From: CAITSH01 sp945892985
GTDB lineage: Bacteria; Pseudomonadota; Gammaproteobacteria; Burkholderiales; SG8-39
DNA: 64,000 nucleotides
Reading direction: 5' to 3'
NCBI GenBank assembly: GCA_945892985.1
Contig: CAMDDU010000020.1
Coordinates: forward strand, 10,823 to 74,822
Shown here in pieces: positions 1-9,550 of the stretch. The notes under the pieces are model-generated. The model was given only the letters and a program-made list of their open reading frames with translations, ran no database searches and was not told the origin of the DNA. Made by a program: the position numbers and the translations under genes. Within the stretch, counting starts at the first letter, position 1, and each line of letters begins with the position of its first letter.

Positions 1-1151
1 GCATACCAGGGGCTGCGCTGGTTGAGTCCGCGAAAATCATCGATGTTTTCCGCCTCGAATCCGGCGCGGGATAGGAATAGCACCATACCGAATGCGCCCA
101 GGCTCATCAACACGTAGACCACCACGTAAAACATGGCCGCACTGTAGGAGTCGGCCGCGTTGAGCAAGTTGCCACCGACCACGCCCGACAACAAGCCCAG
201 CAGCATGAAGCCCATGTGCGAGATCGTCGAATAGGCCAGCATGCGCTTGATGTTGGTCTGGGCGATGGCCGCGAGGTTGCCGATGGCGAGCGACAGCACC
301 GCCATGATCACCAGCATCTGCTGCCAGTCGACGGCCAGCGGCAGCAGACCGTTCACCAGCAGACGAATGGACATTGCGAAAGCAGCCAGTTTTGGCGCCG
401 TGGCGATAACCAGTGTCATGGCGGTGGGTGCACCGTGATAGACGTCCGGAATCCACATGTGGAAAGGCACGACGCCCAATTTGAAGGCTAGGCCGGAGAC
501 CAGAAACACCAGACCAAACACCAGCACCGTCTTGTCAGCATGCCCAAGTTCAATAGCCTTGGCGACACCGGAAAGATCGAGTGTGCCGGTCGCGCCGTAA
601 AGCATCGACATGCCGTAAAGCAGCAAGCCCGATGCCAAGGCGCCAAGCACGAAGTATTTCATGGCGGCTTCGGTCGATGCCGCGGAGTCGCGATTGAGTG
701 CGACCAGGGCATAAAGACAAAGCGACAGCAGTTCCAGGCCGATGTATAGCGACAGGAAGTGGCTGGCGGATATCATGACCATCATGCCCAGTGTCGCAAA
801 CAGCAGCAGCGCTATGAACTCGCCACTGAGCAAATTGCGCTCTTCCAGATAGCGGCGCGTATAGACAAGGCAGGTGGACACAGAGATGTAGGTGGCCAGT
901 TTCAGCATCGCCCCCATGACATCCGAGACATACATGCCGTTAAAGGTGTGAATGACATCCCCGCCGGTGGCTTGCACGAAGCCCACGGTGAGCACCGCGC
1001 AACCGAGCAACGCAAACTGCGCCAAGGCATAAGTGACGATGCGCCAGCGCTTGGGCAGGAACAGGTCGACGACGACGATGAACAGCGTCATCGCCAGCAG
1101 GAACATCTCGGCGATGGCCGGCGCAAAGTCCGGAGGCGTAAATGGGGTCAT
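1..1151 (-). CDS. nuoN: NADH-quinone oxidoreductase subunit N, C-terminus cut by window edge
   Basis: Antiporter-like membrane subunit of respiratory complex I, helping to drive proton translocation across the inner membrane. Translating the minus strand from an ATG at 1151 gives an uninterrupted hydrophobic protein beginning MTPFTPPDFAPAIAEMFLL, with typical family segments (SLYIGLELLSLCLYALVAL, then FKLGVVPFHMWIPDVYHG). About 383 codons are present, so the C-terminal part lies beyond the left edge. Its ATG overlaps the nuoM TGA by one base (TGATG), so translation is probably coupled. It is the last gene of the nuoA-N operon. Confidence 0.93.
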   Translation of the reverse strand, partial: MTPFTPPDFAPAIAEMFLLAMTLFIVVVDLFLPKRWRIVTYALAQFALLGCAVLTVGFVQATGGDVIHTFNGMYVSDVMGAMLKLATYISVSTCLVYTRRYLEERNLLSGEFIALLLFATLGMMVMISASHFLSLYIGLELLSLCLYALVALNRDSAASTEAAMKYFVLGALASGLLLYGMSMLYGATGTLDLSGVAKAIELGHADKTVLVFGLVFLVSGLAFKLGVVPFHMWIPDVYHGAPTAMTLVIATAPKLAAFAMSIRLLVNGLLPLAVDWQQMLVIMAVLSLAIGNLAAIAQTNIKRMLAYSTISHMGFMLLGLLSGVVGGNLLNAADSYSAAMFYVVVYVLMSLGAFGMVLFLSRAGFEAENIDDFRGLNQRSPWY

Positions 1152-2632
1152 CAGAGCTTGCTCACCGCTACATGCTTGAGAAGATCATTCACCGATGCGT
1201 GCATCACTTCGGTGAACGGAAGGGGGTAGACACCCATGACGAGCACCGCCAGAGCGAGTGCACCCAGGACCAGCAGTTCACGTCCGTTGATGTCCTTGAG
1301 CTCAGCCACATGCGAATTGGCAACGGGGCCAAAAATCACACGCTTGTACATCCACAGCGTATAAGCGGCGCCGAATATCAATGTCGTCGCGGCAAGCAAC
1401 CCGATCCAAAAATTGAACTTGATCGCGCCCATGATCACCATGAACTCGCCGACAAAGCCCGATGTCGCGGGTACGCCGCAATTGGCCATGGCAAAGAACA
1501 GCATCAGTGCGGCGAATTTTGGCATGGTGTTGACCACGCCGCCGTAGTCGGCGATGTTGCGTGAGTGCATGCGGTCGTACATGACACCTATGCTAAGAAA
1601 CATTGCCGCCGACACAAAGCCGTGGGAAATCATCTGCACCAGCGCGCCTTCAACGCCGTAAGCGTTGAAAATGAAGAAGCCCAGCGTAACAAAGCCCATG
1701 TGTGAAATCGACGAATAGGCGACCAGTTTTTTCATGTCAGTCTGCACCAGTGCGACGAGGCCGATATAGACGACGGCGACGAGCGACAAGGTGATCATGA
1801 ATCCGGACAGGTAATGACTGGCGTCGGGCAGTATGGGGAGTGAGAAGCGCACAAAACCGTAGGCGCCGAGCTTTAGCATAATGGCCGCAAGCACCGCGGA
1901 CCCGCCGGTGGGCGCCTCAACGTGGGCATCGGGCAGCCAGGTATGCACCGGCCACATAGGCACCTTGACGGAGAACGCGAGGAAGAAGGCGGCGAACAGC
2001 GTGAGTTGCGCCGGCATCGCCAGCGGGAGTTTGTGCCAGTCCAGAATCTCGAAGCTGCCGCCCGACTTATTGAACAGGTATAAAAAGGCCACCAACATCA
2101 GCAAGGAGCCGAGCAGTGTGTAGAGGAAAAATTTCATCGCCGCATAAACGCGGTTCTGCCCTCCCCATATGCCGATGACGATGTACATCGGAATGAGCGT
2201 TGCCTCGAAGAACACGTAAAAGAGCATGCCGTCGAGCGCCGAGAACACCCCGTTCATGAGGCCTGACATCATCAGGAAGGCCGCCAAGTACTGGGCCACG
2301 CGTTTCTGGATCACTTCCCAACCCGCAATGACGACCAGCACGGTAATGAAGCTGTTAAGCAACACGAACAACATTGAAATGCCGTCCACGCCCAGGTGGT
2401 AATTGATGTTGTAGCGCTCGATCCAGGGCTTCATTTCACTGAACTGCATTGCGCCCGACTGGGGATTGAACCCTGTCCATAACGGAATAGTCACCAGCAT
2501 GCCGGCAAGTGCGCCTGTCAGGGCCAGGATGCGCGCGAGACGGGCATTCTTGTCATCACCTGTTGCGAGCACCACCAGCGCAGTCAGGATGGGTATCCAG
2601 ATCGACAGAGAGAGCCAGGGGGTCATCATCAT
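1151..2632 (-). CDS. nuoM: NADH-quinone oxidoreductase subunit M
   Basis: Antiporter-like proton-pumping subunit of complex I in the inner membrane, about 493 residues with 13-14 predicted membrane segments. Family hallmarks are the FFEATLIPMYIVIGIWGG segment, the PMWPVHTWLPDAHVEAPTGG loop and VAYSSISHMGF. The reading frame can start at a GTG at 2635 followed by three ATG codons. I prefer the ATG at 2632, because it overlaps the nuoL stop as TGATG, the same coupling used at the nuoM-nuoN junction. It lies between nuoL and nuoN in the operon. Confidence 0.95.
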   Translation of the reverse strand: MMMTPWLSLSIWIPILTALVVLATGDDKNARLARILALTGALAGMLVTIPLWTGFNPQSGAMQFSEMKPWIERYNINYHLGVDGISMLFVLLNSFITVLVVIAGWEVIQKRVAQYLAAFLMMSGLMNGVFSALDGMLFYVFFEATLIPMYIVIGIWGGQNRVYAAMKFFLYTLLGSLLMLVAFLYLFNKSGGSFEILDWHKLPLAMPAQLTLFAAFFLAFSVKVPMWPVHTWLPDAHVEAPTGGSAVLAAIMLKLGAYGFVRFSLPILPDASHYLSGFMITLSLVAVVYIGLVALVQTDMKKLVAYSSISHMGFVTLGFFIFNAYGVEGALVQMISHGFVSAAMFLSIGVMYDRMHSRNIADYGGVVNTMPKFAALMLFFAMANCGVPATSGFVGEFMVIMGAIKFNFWIGLLAATTLIFGAAYTLWMYKRVIFGPVANSHVAELKDINGRELLVLGALALAVLVMGVYPLPFTEVMHASVNDLLKHVAVSKL

Positions 2633-4638
2633 CACCTGGGGAGCCAGAGCGTTAGCAACACAAAGACCCCAATAATCATGGCGAAGGCATAGTGATAGAT
2701 GTATCCGGATTGGAATAGCCGGACAACGCCGGCAACCCAGCCGACGAGCCGGGCTGTCCCATTAACCATTATGCCGTCGATGATGGTCACATCGCCGAAT
2801 TTCCACAATCCGCTTCCCACCACACGCGCGCCGCCGGCAAAAAACCAGTCGTTAAAGCGGTCAAAGCCGTATTTCTCTTCCAGCACAAAGACCAGAACGC
2901 CCGCTTTTTTGCGCAACACGGCCGGCATGTCTGGCCGCAGGATATACAGATACCAAGCGACGACGAGACCGGCTACCGCAAACCAGAACGGCAAGCCGGT
3001 CAGGCCGTGCATCATCATTGGCCAGACACCGTGGAACTCTCCGGCGAGCTCCTTCATCACCGGATGCGCGTCTGAGAAATAAATTGCCCCGTCAAAGTAG
3101 CCCCCGTATAGAACGGTGCCGATCAGCCATCCCGCCGCCACGGATGGGATGGCCAGCAGCACCAGGGGCAGCCAAACCACCCAGGGTGATTCGTGCGGAA
3201 CGACGCCATGGCCATGGTCATCGTGACCATGCCCCCCGCCATGAGCCTGTCCGTGACCTGAGTTGGATGTGTCGAAGCGCTCCTTGCCGTGAAAAGCGAA
3301 GAACACCAAACGGAAGGAATAGACTGCACCGACAAACACGCCAAGCAACACCGCCACATAGGCGATACCTGCTCCGGGCGTTTGGGAGGCATGCACGGCC
3401 TCGATAATCGTGTCCTTGGAGAAGAATCCGGCGAAAGGCGGAAAGCCGGCGTTTGCCAGCGCCCCGATGAGCACCGTAAGGTAGGTGATGGGCATGTATT
3501 TGCGCAGCCCACCCATTTTGCGCATGTCCTGCTCATGGTGCATGGCGATGATGACCGACCCCGCCCCAAGGAATAATACCGCCTTGAAAAATGCGTGTGT
3601 CATGAGGTGGAAAATTGCCGCCGAATACGCCGAGGCGCCAAGCGCCACAGTCATGTAACCCAGTTGTGAAAGAGTCGAATACGCCACGACGCGCTTGATG
3701 TCATAGACAACCAGCGCGATCAGGGCCATGAAGAACGCGGTAATGGCGCCGATGATCATGACAAAGGACAGCGCGGTTTCAGACAACTCGAACAGCGGTG
3801 ACATACGCGCCACCATGAAAATACCCGCGGTGACCATGGTCGCGGCATGAATCAGTGCTGAAATCGGTGTCGGACCTTCCATCGAATCGGGTAGCCATAC
3901 GTGCAGCGGGAACTGCGCCGATTTACCCATTGCGCCGATGAACAGGCAGATACAAATCACCGTCAGCAGCATCCAGGCCGAGCCCGGGAGGATCTCTATC
4001 GTGGCGCTCTTGAACTGCGCAGCCTGCGAGAACACCGCGGCGTAGTCGAGCGTGCCGAAGTACGCGAGCACCAGGCCAATTCCAATGAGAAAACCAAAAT
4101 CGCCAACACGATTGACCAGGAATGCCTTGAGATTGGCGTAAATCGCCGTTGGCCGGGTGTACCAGAAACCGATCAGCAGGTAGGACACAACGCCCACGGC
4201 CTCCCATCCGAAAAACAGTTGCACAAAATTGTTGCTCATCACGAGCATCAGCATGGAGAAGGTGAACAGCGAGATATAGGAGAAAAAGCGCTGGTAACCC
4301 GGATCTTCCGCCATATAGCCTATGGTGTAGATGTGCACCATAAGCGACACAAAGGTCACCACAACCATCATCAGAGCCGTCAGTCGATCGATCAAAAATC
4401 CAATCTCAAAACGGGTTTCGCCCGAGGTCAGCCAGGTGTAGACCGAGCCGTTGAAAACATTGCCCTTGAGTACATCGGCAAATATAGCGAGCGAGGCCAG
4501 CAGCGAAATCGCCACACCAATGATGGTTACCCAGTGTGCCCCGGCCCGCCCGACCTGCCGTCCGAACAGGCCGGCGACCAGCGCACCTGCCAGGGGCGCC
4601 AAGGGTGCGAGCAGATAGATCTTTTGCATGTCAGTCAT
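2632..4638 (-). CDS. nuoL: NADH-quinone oxidoreductase subunit L with His-rich loop
   Basis: Largest antiporter-like subunit of complex I, with a C-terminal lateral helix thought to couple the proton channels. The 668 residues are near the usual 610-680. Visible landmarks are the GWE motif (Glu146), GAMGKSAQFPLHVWLPD with Lys239, and VAYSTLSQLGYM near 318. Residues 461-482 form a cytoplasmic or periplasmic loop very rich in His and Gly (seven His in 22 residues), which is variable in this family and is discussed as a finding. It ends in overlap with nuoM and starts 11 bp after nuoK. Confidence 0.96.
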   Translation of the reverse strand: MTDMQKIYLLAPLAPLAGALVAGLFGRQVGRAGAHWVTIIGVAISLLASLAIFADVLKGNVFNGSVYTWLTSGETRFEIGFLIDRLTALMMVVVTFVSLMVHIYTIGYMAEDPGYQRFFSYISLFTFSMLMLVMSNNFVQLFFGWEAVGVVSYLLIGFWYTRPTAIYANLKAFLVNRVGDFGFLIGIGLVLAYFGTLDYAAVFSQAAQFKSATIEILPGSAWMLLTVICICLFIGAMGKSAQFPLHVWLPDSMEGPTPISALIHAATMVTAGIFMVARMSPLFELSETALSFVMIIGAITAFFMALIALVVYDIKRVVAYSTLSQLGYMTVALGASAYSAAIFHLMTHAFFKAVLFLGAGSVIIAMHHEQDMRKMGGLRKYMPITYLTVLIGALANAGFPPFAGFFSKDTIIEAVHASQTPGAGIAYVAVLLGVFVGAVYSFRLVFFAFHGKERFDTSNSGHGQAHGGGHGHDDHGHGVVPHESPWVVWLPLVLLAIPSVAAGWLIGTVLYGGYFDGAIYFSDAHPVMKELAGEFHGVWPMMMHGLTGLPFWFAVAGLVVAWYLYILRPDMPAVLRKKAGVLVFVLEEKYGFDRFNDWFFAGGARVVGSGLWKFGDVTIIDGIMVNGTARLVGWVAGVVRLFQSGYIYHYAFAMIIGVFVLLTLWLPR

Positions 4639-4649
4639 GATCGCGACGC

Positions 4650-4955
4650 CTAGCCCTTCAGTCCGTCAAGGTCTTCGACATCAATGGTCGAGAGATTGCG
4701 GAACAGAACCACAAGAATGGCGAGACCGATCGCCGACTCGGCGGCCGCGACGGTGAGGATGAAAAACACGAACACCTGCCCCGCGAGGTCACCCAAGTAG
4801 TGTGAAAAAGCGATGAAGTTCATGTTGACGGCGAGCAACATCAACTCGATCGCCATTAAAAGAACGATAACGTTCTTCCGGTTGAGGAATATGCCCACAA
4901 TGCTGATGGCGAACAGCGCCGCGGACAGAATCAGGTAATGCGATAAGGACAGCAC
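4650..4955 (-). CDS. nuoK: NADH-quinone oxidoreductase subunit K
   Basis: Small three-helix subunit of the complex I membrane arm (MrpC-like) in the proton path. Its 101 residues match the family length exactly. The two conserved membrane glutamates are present at Glu37 (AIELMLLAVN) and Glu73 (AAAESAIGLAI). It is followed after 11 bp by nuoL and preceded after 43 bp by nuoJ, as in other betaproteobacterial nuo operons. Confidence 0.96.
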   Translation of the reverse strand: MLSLSHYLILSAALFAISIVGIFLNRKNVIVLLMAIELMLLAVNMNFIAFSHYLGDLAGQVFVFFILTVAAAESAIGLAILVVLFRNLSTIDVEDLDGLKG

Positions 4956-4998
4956 GCAGTCGCTCCCTGGTTATTCGATAGTGTTGTTTTGGGCATGG

Positions 4999-5604
4999 CT
5001 AATCGTTCTTTTCCGAGGGCATCGACACGATGCGCACACGGTCGGCGCGTTTTACAGCGACCTGCCTGGAAGGATCCTGACCCTTGGTGTCCTTGCGCCG
5101 GCGCAGCGTCAGGGCGATGGCCGCGATGATCGCCACCAGCAACACCACCCCGGCCAGCTCAAACGCGTAGATATAGTCGGTGTAGAGGACACGGCCCAGT
5201 TCACGCGTGTTGCTATAGGCTTTGCCCGGATCCGGCGGCGCGGGCATAGCGGCGAGTCCGAAATAGCGGCCGCTAAGAACCAGCACCATCTCGACGATCA
5301 TCAGCAAGCCTACGGTCGCACCAAGGGGCAAATAGCTCCAGAAGCCCTCGCGCATGCGGTCGAGATTGATGTCAAGCATCATGACCACAAACAGGAACAG
5401 CACCATCACCGCCCCGACATAAACCAGAACCAGCACAATCGCCAGAAACTCCGCCTTGAGCAGCATCCAGATGACAGATGCGGTAAAAAACGCCAGCACA
5501 AGGAAAAGCGCAGCGTGCACCGGATTGCGCGCGGTAATCACGCGCAGCGCCGAGAACAGCATGATTGCCGCGAAAAAATAGAAGGTCAGGGTTTCAAAAT
5601 TCAT
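4999..5604 (-). CDS. nuoJ: NADH-quinone oxidoreductase subunit J
   Basis: Membrane subunit of complex I (ND6-like). The 201-residue protein has five hydrophobic segments, including the conserved LVLVYVGAVMVLFLFVVMML region around residues 55-75, whose pi-bulge helix is linked to coupling in this family. The C-terminal 40 residues are hydrophilic and basic (RRRKDTKGQDPSR), an ordinary tail. It sits 18 bp after nuoI. Confidence 0.95.
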   Translation of the reverse strand: MNFETLTFYFFAAIMLFSALRVITARNPVHAALFLVLAFFTASVIWMLLKAEFLAIVLVLVYVGAVMVLFLFVVMMLDINLDRMREGFWSYLPLGATVGLLMIVEMVLVLSGRYFGLAAMPAPPDPGKAYSNTRELGRVLYTDYIYAFELAGVVLLVAIIAAIALTLRRRKDTKGQDPSRQVAVKRADRVRIVSMPSEKND

Positions 5605-5622
5605 CGGTTGGGCATCCGAGCT

Positions 5623-6126
5623 CTATCGGTACGCCGCGTCTGTGGCGCGGTCGCGGGCAATCTGTTCTTCATACTTGTCACCAACGGCGAGCAGCATGTC
5701 CTTGGTGTAATAAAGGTCGCCGCGCTTTTCGCCGTGATACTCGAACAGTCGTGTTTCGACAATGGAGTCGACCGGGCAGGATTCCTCGCAAAAGCCGCAG
5801 AAAATGCACTTGGTCAGATCAATATCGTAACGCGTCGTCCGACGGGTGCCGTCATCACGCTGCTCTGACTCGATTGTGATGGCAAGTGCCGGACAAACAG
5901 CCTCACAAAGCTTGCAGGCGATGCAGCGCTCTTCCCCGTTTGGGTAACGGCGCAGCGCGTGAAGGCCGCGAAAGCGCGGGCTTTGCGGGGTTTTCTCATC
6001 CGGGAACTGCACTGTTATCTTGCGTGCAAACAAATGCCTGCCGGTCAGCGCCATGCCACGGGCCAACTCAAGCAACAGGAAGGAGCGGAAAAAATCACGG
6101 GTGTTAGCGAAAAAATTTTGGACCAT
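5623..6126 (-). CDS. nuoI: NADH-quinone oxidoreductase subunit I (2[4Fe-4S] ferredoxin-like)
   Basis: Peripheral-arm subunit carrying iron-sulfur clusters N6a and N6b, which pass electrons toward NuoB. The two complete CxxCxxCxxxCP motifs are visible at Cys68/71/74/78 and Cys107/110/113/117. The length of 167 residues is normal. The N-terminal 30 residues (FFRSFLLLELARGMALTGRH) form the amphipathic helix that anchors the subunit to the membrane arm. It lies 9 bp after nuoH. Confidence 0.97.
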   Translation of the reverse strand: MVQNFFANTRDFFRSFLLLELARGMALTGRHLFARKITVQFPDEKTPQSPRFRGLHALRRYPNGEERCIACKLCEAVCPALAITIESEQRDDGTRRTTRYDIDLTKCIFCGFCEESCPVDSIVETRLFEYHGEKRGDLYYTKDMLLAVGDKYEEQIARDRATDAAYR

Positions 6127-6135
6127 TATCTTGTC

Positions 6136-7224
6136 CTATCCCCAGATATTCCAAGGCGTCTGCATCCAGGCACCTATCACGACCAGCCAGACCAGCGTAA
6201 CCGGGATGAATATTTTCCAGCCCAGTCGCATGATCTGGTCGTAGCGATAGCGCGGAAATGTCGCGCGGATCCAGAGGAACATCGATGCGACACAGAACAC
6301 CTTGATAAACAGCCAGCCGAAAGACGGAATCAGGTGAAACACCGGCGAATCAATCGGCGATACCCAGCCGCCGAAGAACATAATCACCGTCAGCGTCGAC
6401 AGCAGGATCATGTTCATGTACTCGGCCATGAAAAACAGCGCGAAAGTCATGCCCGAATATTCCACCATGTGACCGGCGACGATTTCAGACTCGCCCTCTA
6501 CGACGTCAAACGGGGCGCGATTGGTTTCCGCCACACCGGAGATGAAGTAGACCACGCAGATGGGCAACAGGGGCAGCCAGTTCCATGACAGCAGATTCAG
6601 TCCGCTGTCAGCAAAACGGCCTTTCGCCTGGGCGTTAACGATGTCGGAGATGTTGAGGCTGCCAGAGACCATCAGAACTACGACCAGCGCGAAACCCATG
6701 GCGATCTCGTAAGAGACCATCTGGGCGGCCGAGCGCATGGCGCCAAGGAAGGCGTATTTTGAATTGGATGCCCAACCGGCAATGATGACGCTGTAAACGC
6801 CGATGGAGGTGAGCGCCATGATATAGAGCAGGCCGGCGTTGACGTCCGCAAGCACCACCTCGGGGCTGAAAGGGATGACCGCCCATGCCGCCAGGGCCGG
6901 CATCAGGCCGACCATTGGCGCCAGGATGAAAAGTCCCTTGCTGGCATTGGTCGGAAGGATAATTTCCTTGAATAACAGTTTCACGCCGTCGGCGATGGGC
7001 TGGAGCAGGCCGTAGGGGCCGACCCGGTTGGGACCGATACGAATCTGGATCCAACCGATAAGTTTGCGCTCCCAAAGCGTCAGGTAAGCAACGCACAAGA
7101 ACATGGGCGCAACGATGCAAGCGATCAGCACCAGGGTCTTGCCAAGCGTGAACAGCGCCGGCCCCCAATGGGGACCGAACCACGCCGAGGACAGTCCAGA
7201 CAGGGTCTGAATAATTTCGTTCAC
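6136..7224 (-). CDS. nuoH: NADH-quinone oxidoreductase subunit H
   Basis: Membrane subunit forming much of the quinone-binding chamber and the first proton channel of complex I. The 362 residues show eight hydrophobic segments. Diagnostic stretches are LWERKLIGWIQIRIGPNRVG near residues 50-70 and the acidic loop AETNRAPFDVVEGESEIVAG near 230, both at the quinone cavity. Its start overlaps the nuoG stop by 4 bp. Confidence 0.97.
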   Translation of the reverse strand: MNEIIQTLSGLSSAWFGPHWGPALFTLGKTLVLIACIVAPMFLCVAYLTLWERKLIGWIQIRIGPNRVGPYGLLQPIADGVKLLFKEIILPTNASKGLFILAPMVGLMPALAAWAVIPFSPEVVLADVNAGLLYIMALTSIGVYSVIIAGWASNSKYAFLGAMRSAAQMVSYEIAMGFALVVVLMVSGSLNISDIVNAQAKGRFADSGLNLLSWNWLPLLPICVVYFISGVAETNRAPFDVVEGESEIVAGHMVEYSGMTFALFFMAEYMNMILLSTLTVIMFFGGWVSPIDSPVFHLIPSFGWLFIKVFCVASMFLWIRATFPRYRYDQIMRLGWKIFIPVTLVWLVVIGAWMQTPWNIWG

Positions 7225-9548
7225 GCTTGCACCACGCTCAATTCACCAAACATCGCGCCGAGGCCTGCGGTAAGCGCATGCGCCGAGGCCACGCGAACAC
7301 ATCCGGCAGGCACACTGCTGTCGAGGCGGGCGATCAGCAACGCCTCGCCATTCCCTTGGCGCACCCTGACCTGCTGGCCCTCAGTCAGTCCGAGTGCGGT
7401 CAGTTGAGATGCGCTCATGCGCGCGGCGGGCGCCACCGCGTCGGCGGTGTGTTGCAACGACTCTGCCCTGCGCACCAGCGGATCGGTCGAGTAGATCGGT
7501 ACATCGGCGATACGCTGTAAGCCGTTTGCCGGGGCGGGCACCTGCAACGCCATGCCGTTCAAGCTGTTGTTCAGGCGCGCGGGAAGATCGGCGGCCTTGC
7601 AACATTCATCGCGCACGGCCTCGCTGCTGTCGTGGTCGAAACCGGGAAGGCCGAGCAGGTTGCCCAAGACGCGCAACACTTTCCAGGCTGGCCGTGTTTC
7701 CCCCAGCGGGCGCACCACACCATTGAAACTTTGCAGGCGTCCTTCGGCGTTGATAAAACTGCCGGAGGTTTCGGTGAACGGCGCAACTGGCAGCAGCACA
7801 TCGGCGTATTCGTCCGCCTGCCCCCGGAACGCGGTCATCGCTACCACCATGTCAGCGCCCTTTATGGCGGTCATGGCCTGAACCGGGTCGTTACAATCGA
7901 GCGCTGGTTCCACACCAAGCAACACGTAGGCTTTGAGGGGCTTGGCGAGCATTGTCGAGGCGTTTAGCCCGCCCGCCGATGGCACACAGGCAGCGACGTG
8001 ACCACCAACGGTGTTGGCGGCTTCACCGGTGAAGCCAAAAGAACAATCGAGCGTGGCCGACAATTCTTGGGCCAGCAGCCTGATTTGCGCCGCTTGCGGA
8101 TGTTGGCCGGCAAAATTGCCGAGCAGCAAGGCTACGCATTTGCCCGAGACGAGGCTGTCGGCGATGGCTTTCGCGTCGCTGGAAACCTTCACATTTGCAA
8201 GCGCCGCCGGTACCGCCTTGCCCTTGGCCTCAAGGGCAGCCTTGAGCACCTGCCCGAGAACCCCGGGCAGATCCTGCGGCGGAACGATCGCCTTGTTGCG
8301 CACCGGCATCAACAGATTGTCATCGGTCGCATGGATTACATTGATTTGTGTCCCGCCCTTGGCCGTCTGCCGCAGACGGTTGGCCAGCAGCGGATGGTCC
8401 TTGCGCAGAAAGGAGCCAACCACCAGCACACGGTCAAGCGCGCCGATGCCCGCAATATTCATCCCCATCCAAGGCACACCGGCCTGCCTGCCATCGCCAG
8501 AAAAATCGGTTTGGCGGAGGCGAAAATCAATATTGTCACCGCCCAATCCGCGCACCAGTTTGCCCAAGAGCGCCATTTCTTCTAGTGTTGCCGTCGGACT
8601 GGACAGCGCGCCGATGGCGGCCGCACCGTGAGTGGCCTTTATGTCCTTAAGACCATTGGCGACGTACTCCAGCGCCGTCTGCCAGTCGACTTCACGCCAT
8701 GCGCCGCCTTGCTTGAGCATGGGCTGCGTCAGGCGGTCGGTATTCAAGCCTTCATAGGAAAAACGGTCTTTGTCTGAAAGCCAGCATTCGTTCAGTTCGT
8801 CATTCTCCAGCGGCAATACGCGCATCACCCTGTCCTGCTTGACCTGTACGACCAGGTTGGAGCCCAGACTGTCGTGCGGCGCCACCGATTTGCGGCGCGA
8901 TAATTCCCAGGTCCGCGCGCTGTATCGAAAAGGCTTGGAGGTCAGCGCACCTACGGGGCAAAGATCGATCATGTTGCCCGACAGTTCCGAGTCGACCGTC
9001 TTGCCGAAAAAGGACACAATTTCGGCGTGCTCACCGCGGCCCATCATGCCCAGTTCCATCACCCCGGCGATTTCCTGGCCGAAGCGCACGCAACGTGTGC
9101 AGTGGATGCAGCGGGTCATTTCCTCCATAGACACCAAGGGCCCGATGTTTTTGTGGAAGACGACGCGTTTTTCTTCCTTGTACCTCGAAGCACTCTTGCC
9201 ATAACCTACGGCAAGATCCTGTAACTGGCACTCGCCGCCTTGGTCGCAAATCGGGCAGTCAAGGGGATGGTTGATAAGCAAAAACTCCATCACGCCTTTT
9301 TGCGCTTTTTTTGCGTAATCGGAGTTTGTCTGCACCTTCATGCCATCGGTAACCGGTGTGGCGCAGGCAGGCATGGGCTTGGGTGCCTTTTCAACCTGGA
9401 CCAGGCACATGCGGCAGTTGGCCGCGATCGAGAGCTTTTTGTGATAACAAAAGTGCGGGACGTAAATATCCAGCTGATTGGCCGCATCCATCACCGTGGC
9501 GCCGTTTTGCACCTCGGTCTGCTTGCCGTCGATTTCGATCTTGAGCAT
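7221..9548 (-). CDS. nuoG: NADH-quinone oxidoreductase subunit G
   Basis: Large peripheral-arm subunit of complex I with several iron-sulfur clusters. The N-terminal [2Fe-2S] ligands are Cys34, Cys45, Cys48 and Cys62. They are followed by the HxxxCxxCxxxxxC motif (HPLDCPICDQGGEC) and a CIHCTRCVRF cluster site, then a molybdopterin-oxidoreductase-like domain that carries no cofactor in this family. At 775 residues it is of typical betaproteobacterial length. The stop overlaps nuoH and the start lies 2 bp after nuoF. Confidence 0.96.
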   Translation of the reverse strand: MLKIEIDGKQTEVQNGATVMDAANQLDIYVPHFCYHKKLSIAANCRMCLVQVEKAPKPMPACATPVTDGMKVQTNSDYAKKAQKGVMEFLLINHPLDCPICDQGGECQLQDLAVGYGKSASRYKEEKRVVFHKNIGPLVSMEEMTRCIHCTRCVRFGQEIAGVMELGMMGRGEHAEIVSFFGKTVDSELSGNMIDLCPVGALTSKPFRYSARTWELSRRKSVAPHDSLGSNLVVQVKQDRVMRVLPLENDELNECWLSDKDRFSYEGLNTDRLTQPMLKQGGAWREVDWQTALEYVANGLKDIKATHGAAAIGALSSPTATLEEMALLGKLVRGLGGDNIDFRLRQTDFSGDGRQAGVPWMGMNIAGIGALDRVLVVGSFLRKDHPLLANRLRQTAKGGTQINVIHATDDNLLMPVRNKAIVPPQDLPGVLGQVLKAALEAKGKAVPAALANVKVSSDAKAIADSLVSGKCVALLLGNFAGQHPQAAQIRLLAQELSATLDCSFGFTGEAANTVGGHVAACVPSAGGLNASTMLAKPLKAYVLLGVEPALDCNDPVQAMTAIKGADMVVAMTAFRGQADEYADVLLPVAPFTETSGSFINAEGRLQSFNGVVRPLGETRPAWKVLRVLGNLLGLPGFDHDSSEAVRDECCKAADLPARLNNSLNGMALQVPAPANGLQRIADVPIYSTDPLVRRAESLQHTADAVAPAARMSASQLTALGLTEGQQVRVRQGNGEALLIARLDSSVPAGCVRVASAHALTAGLGAMFGELSVVQA

Positions 9549-9550
9549 GG

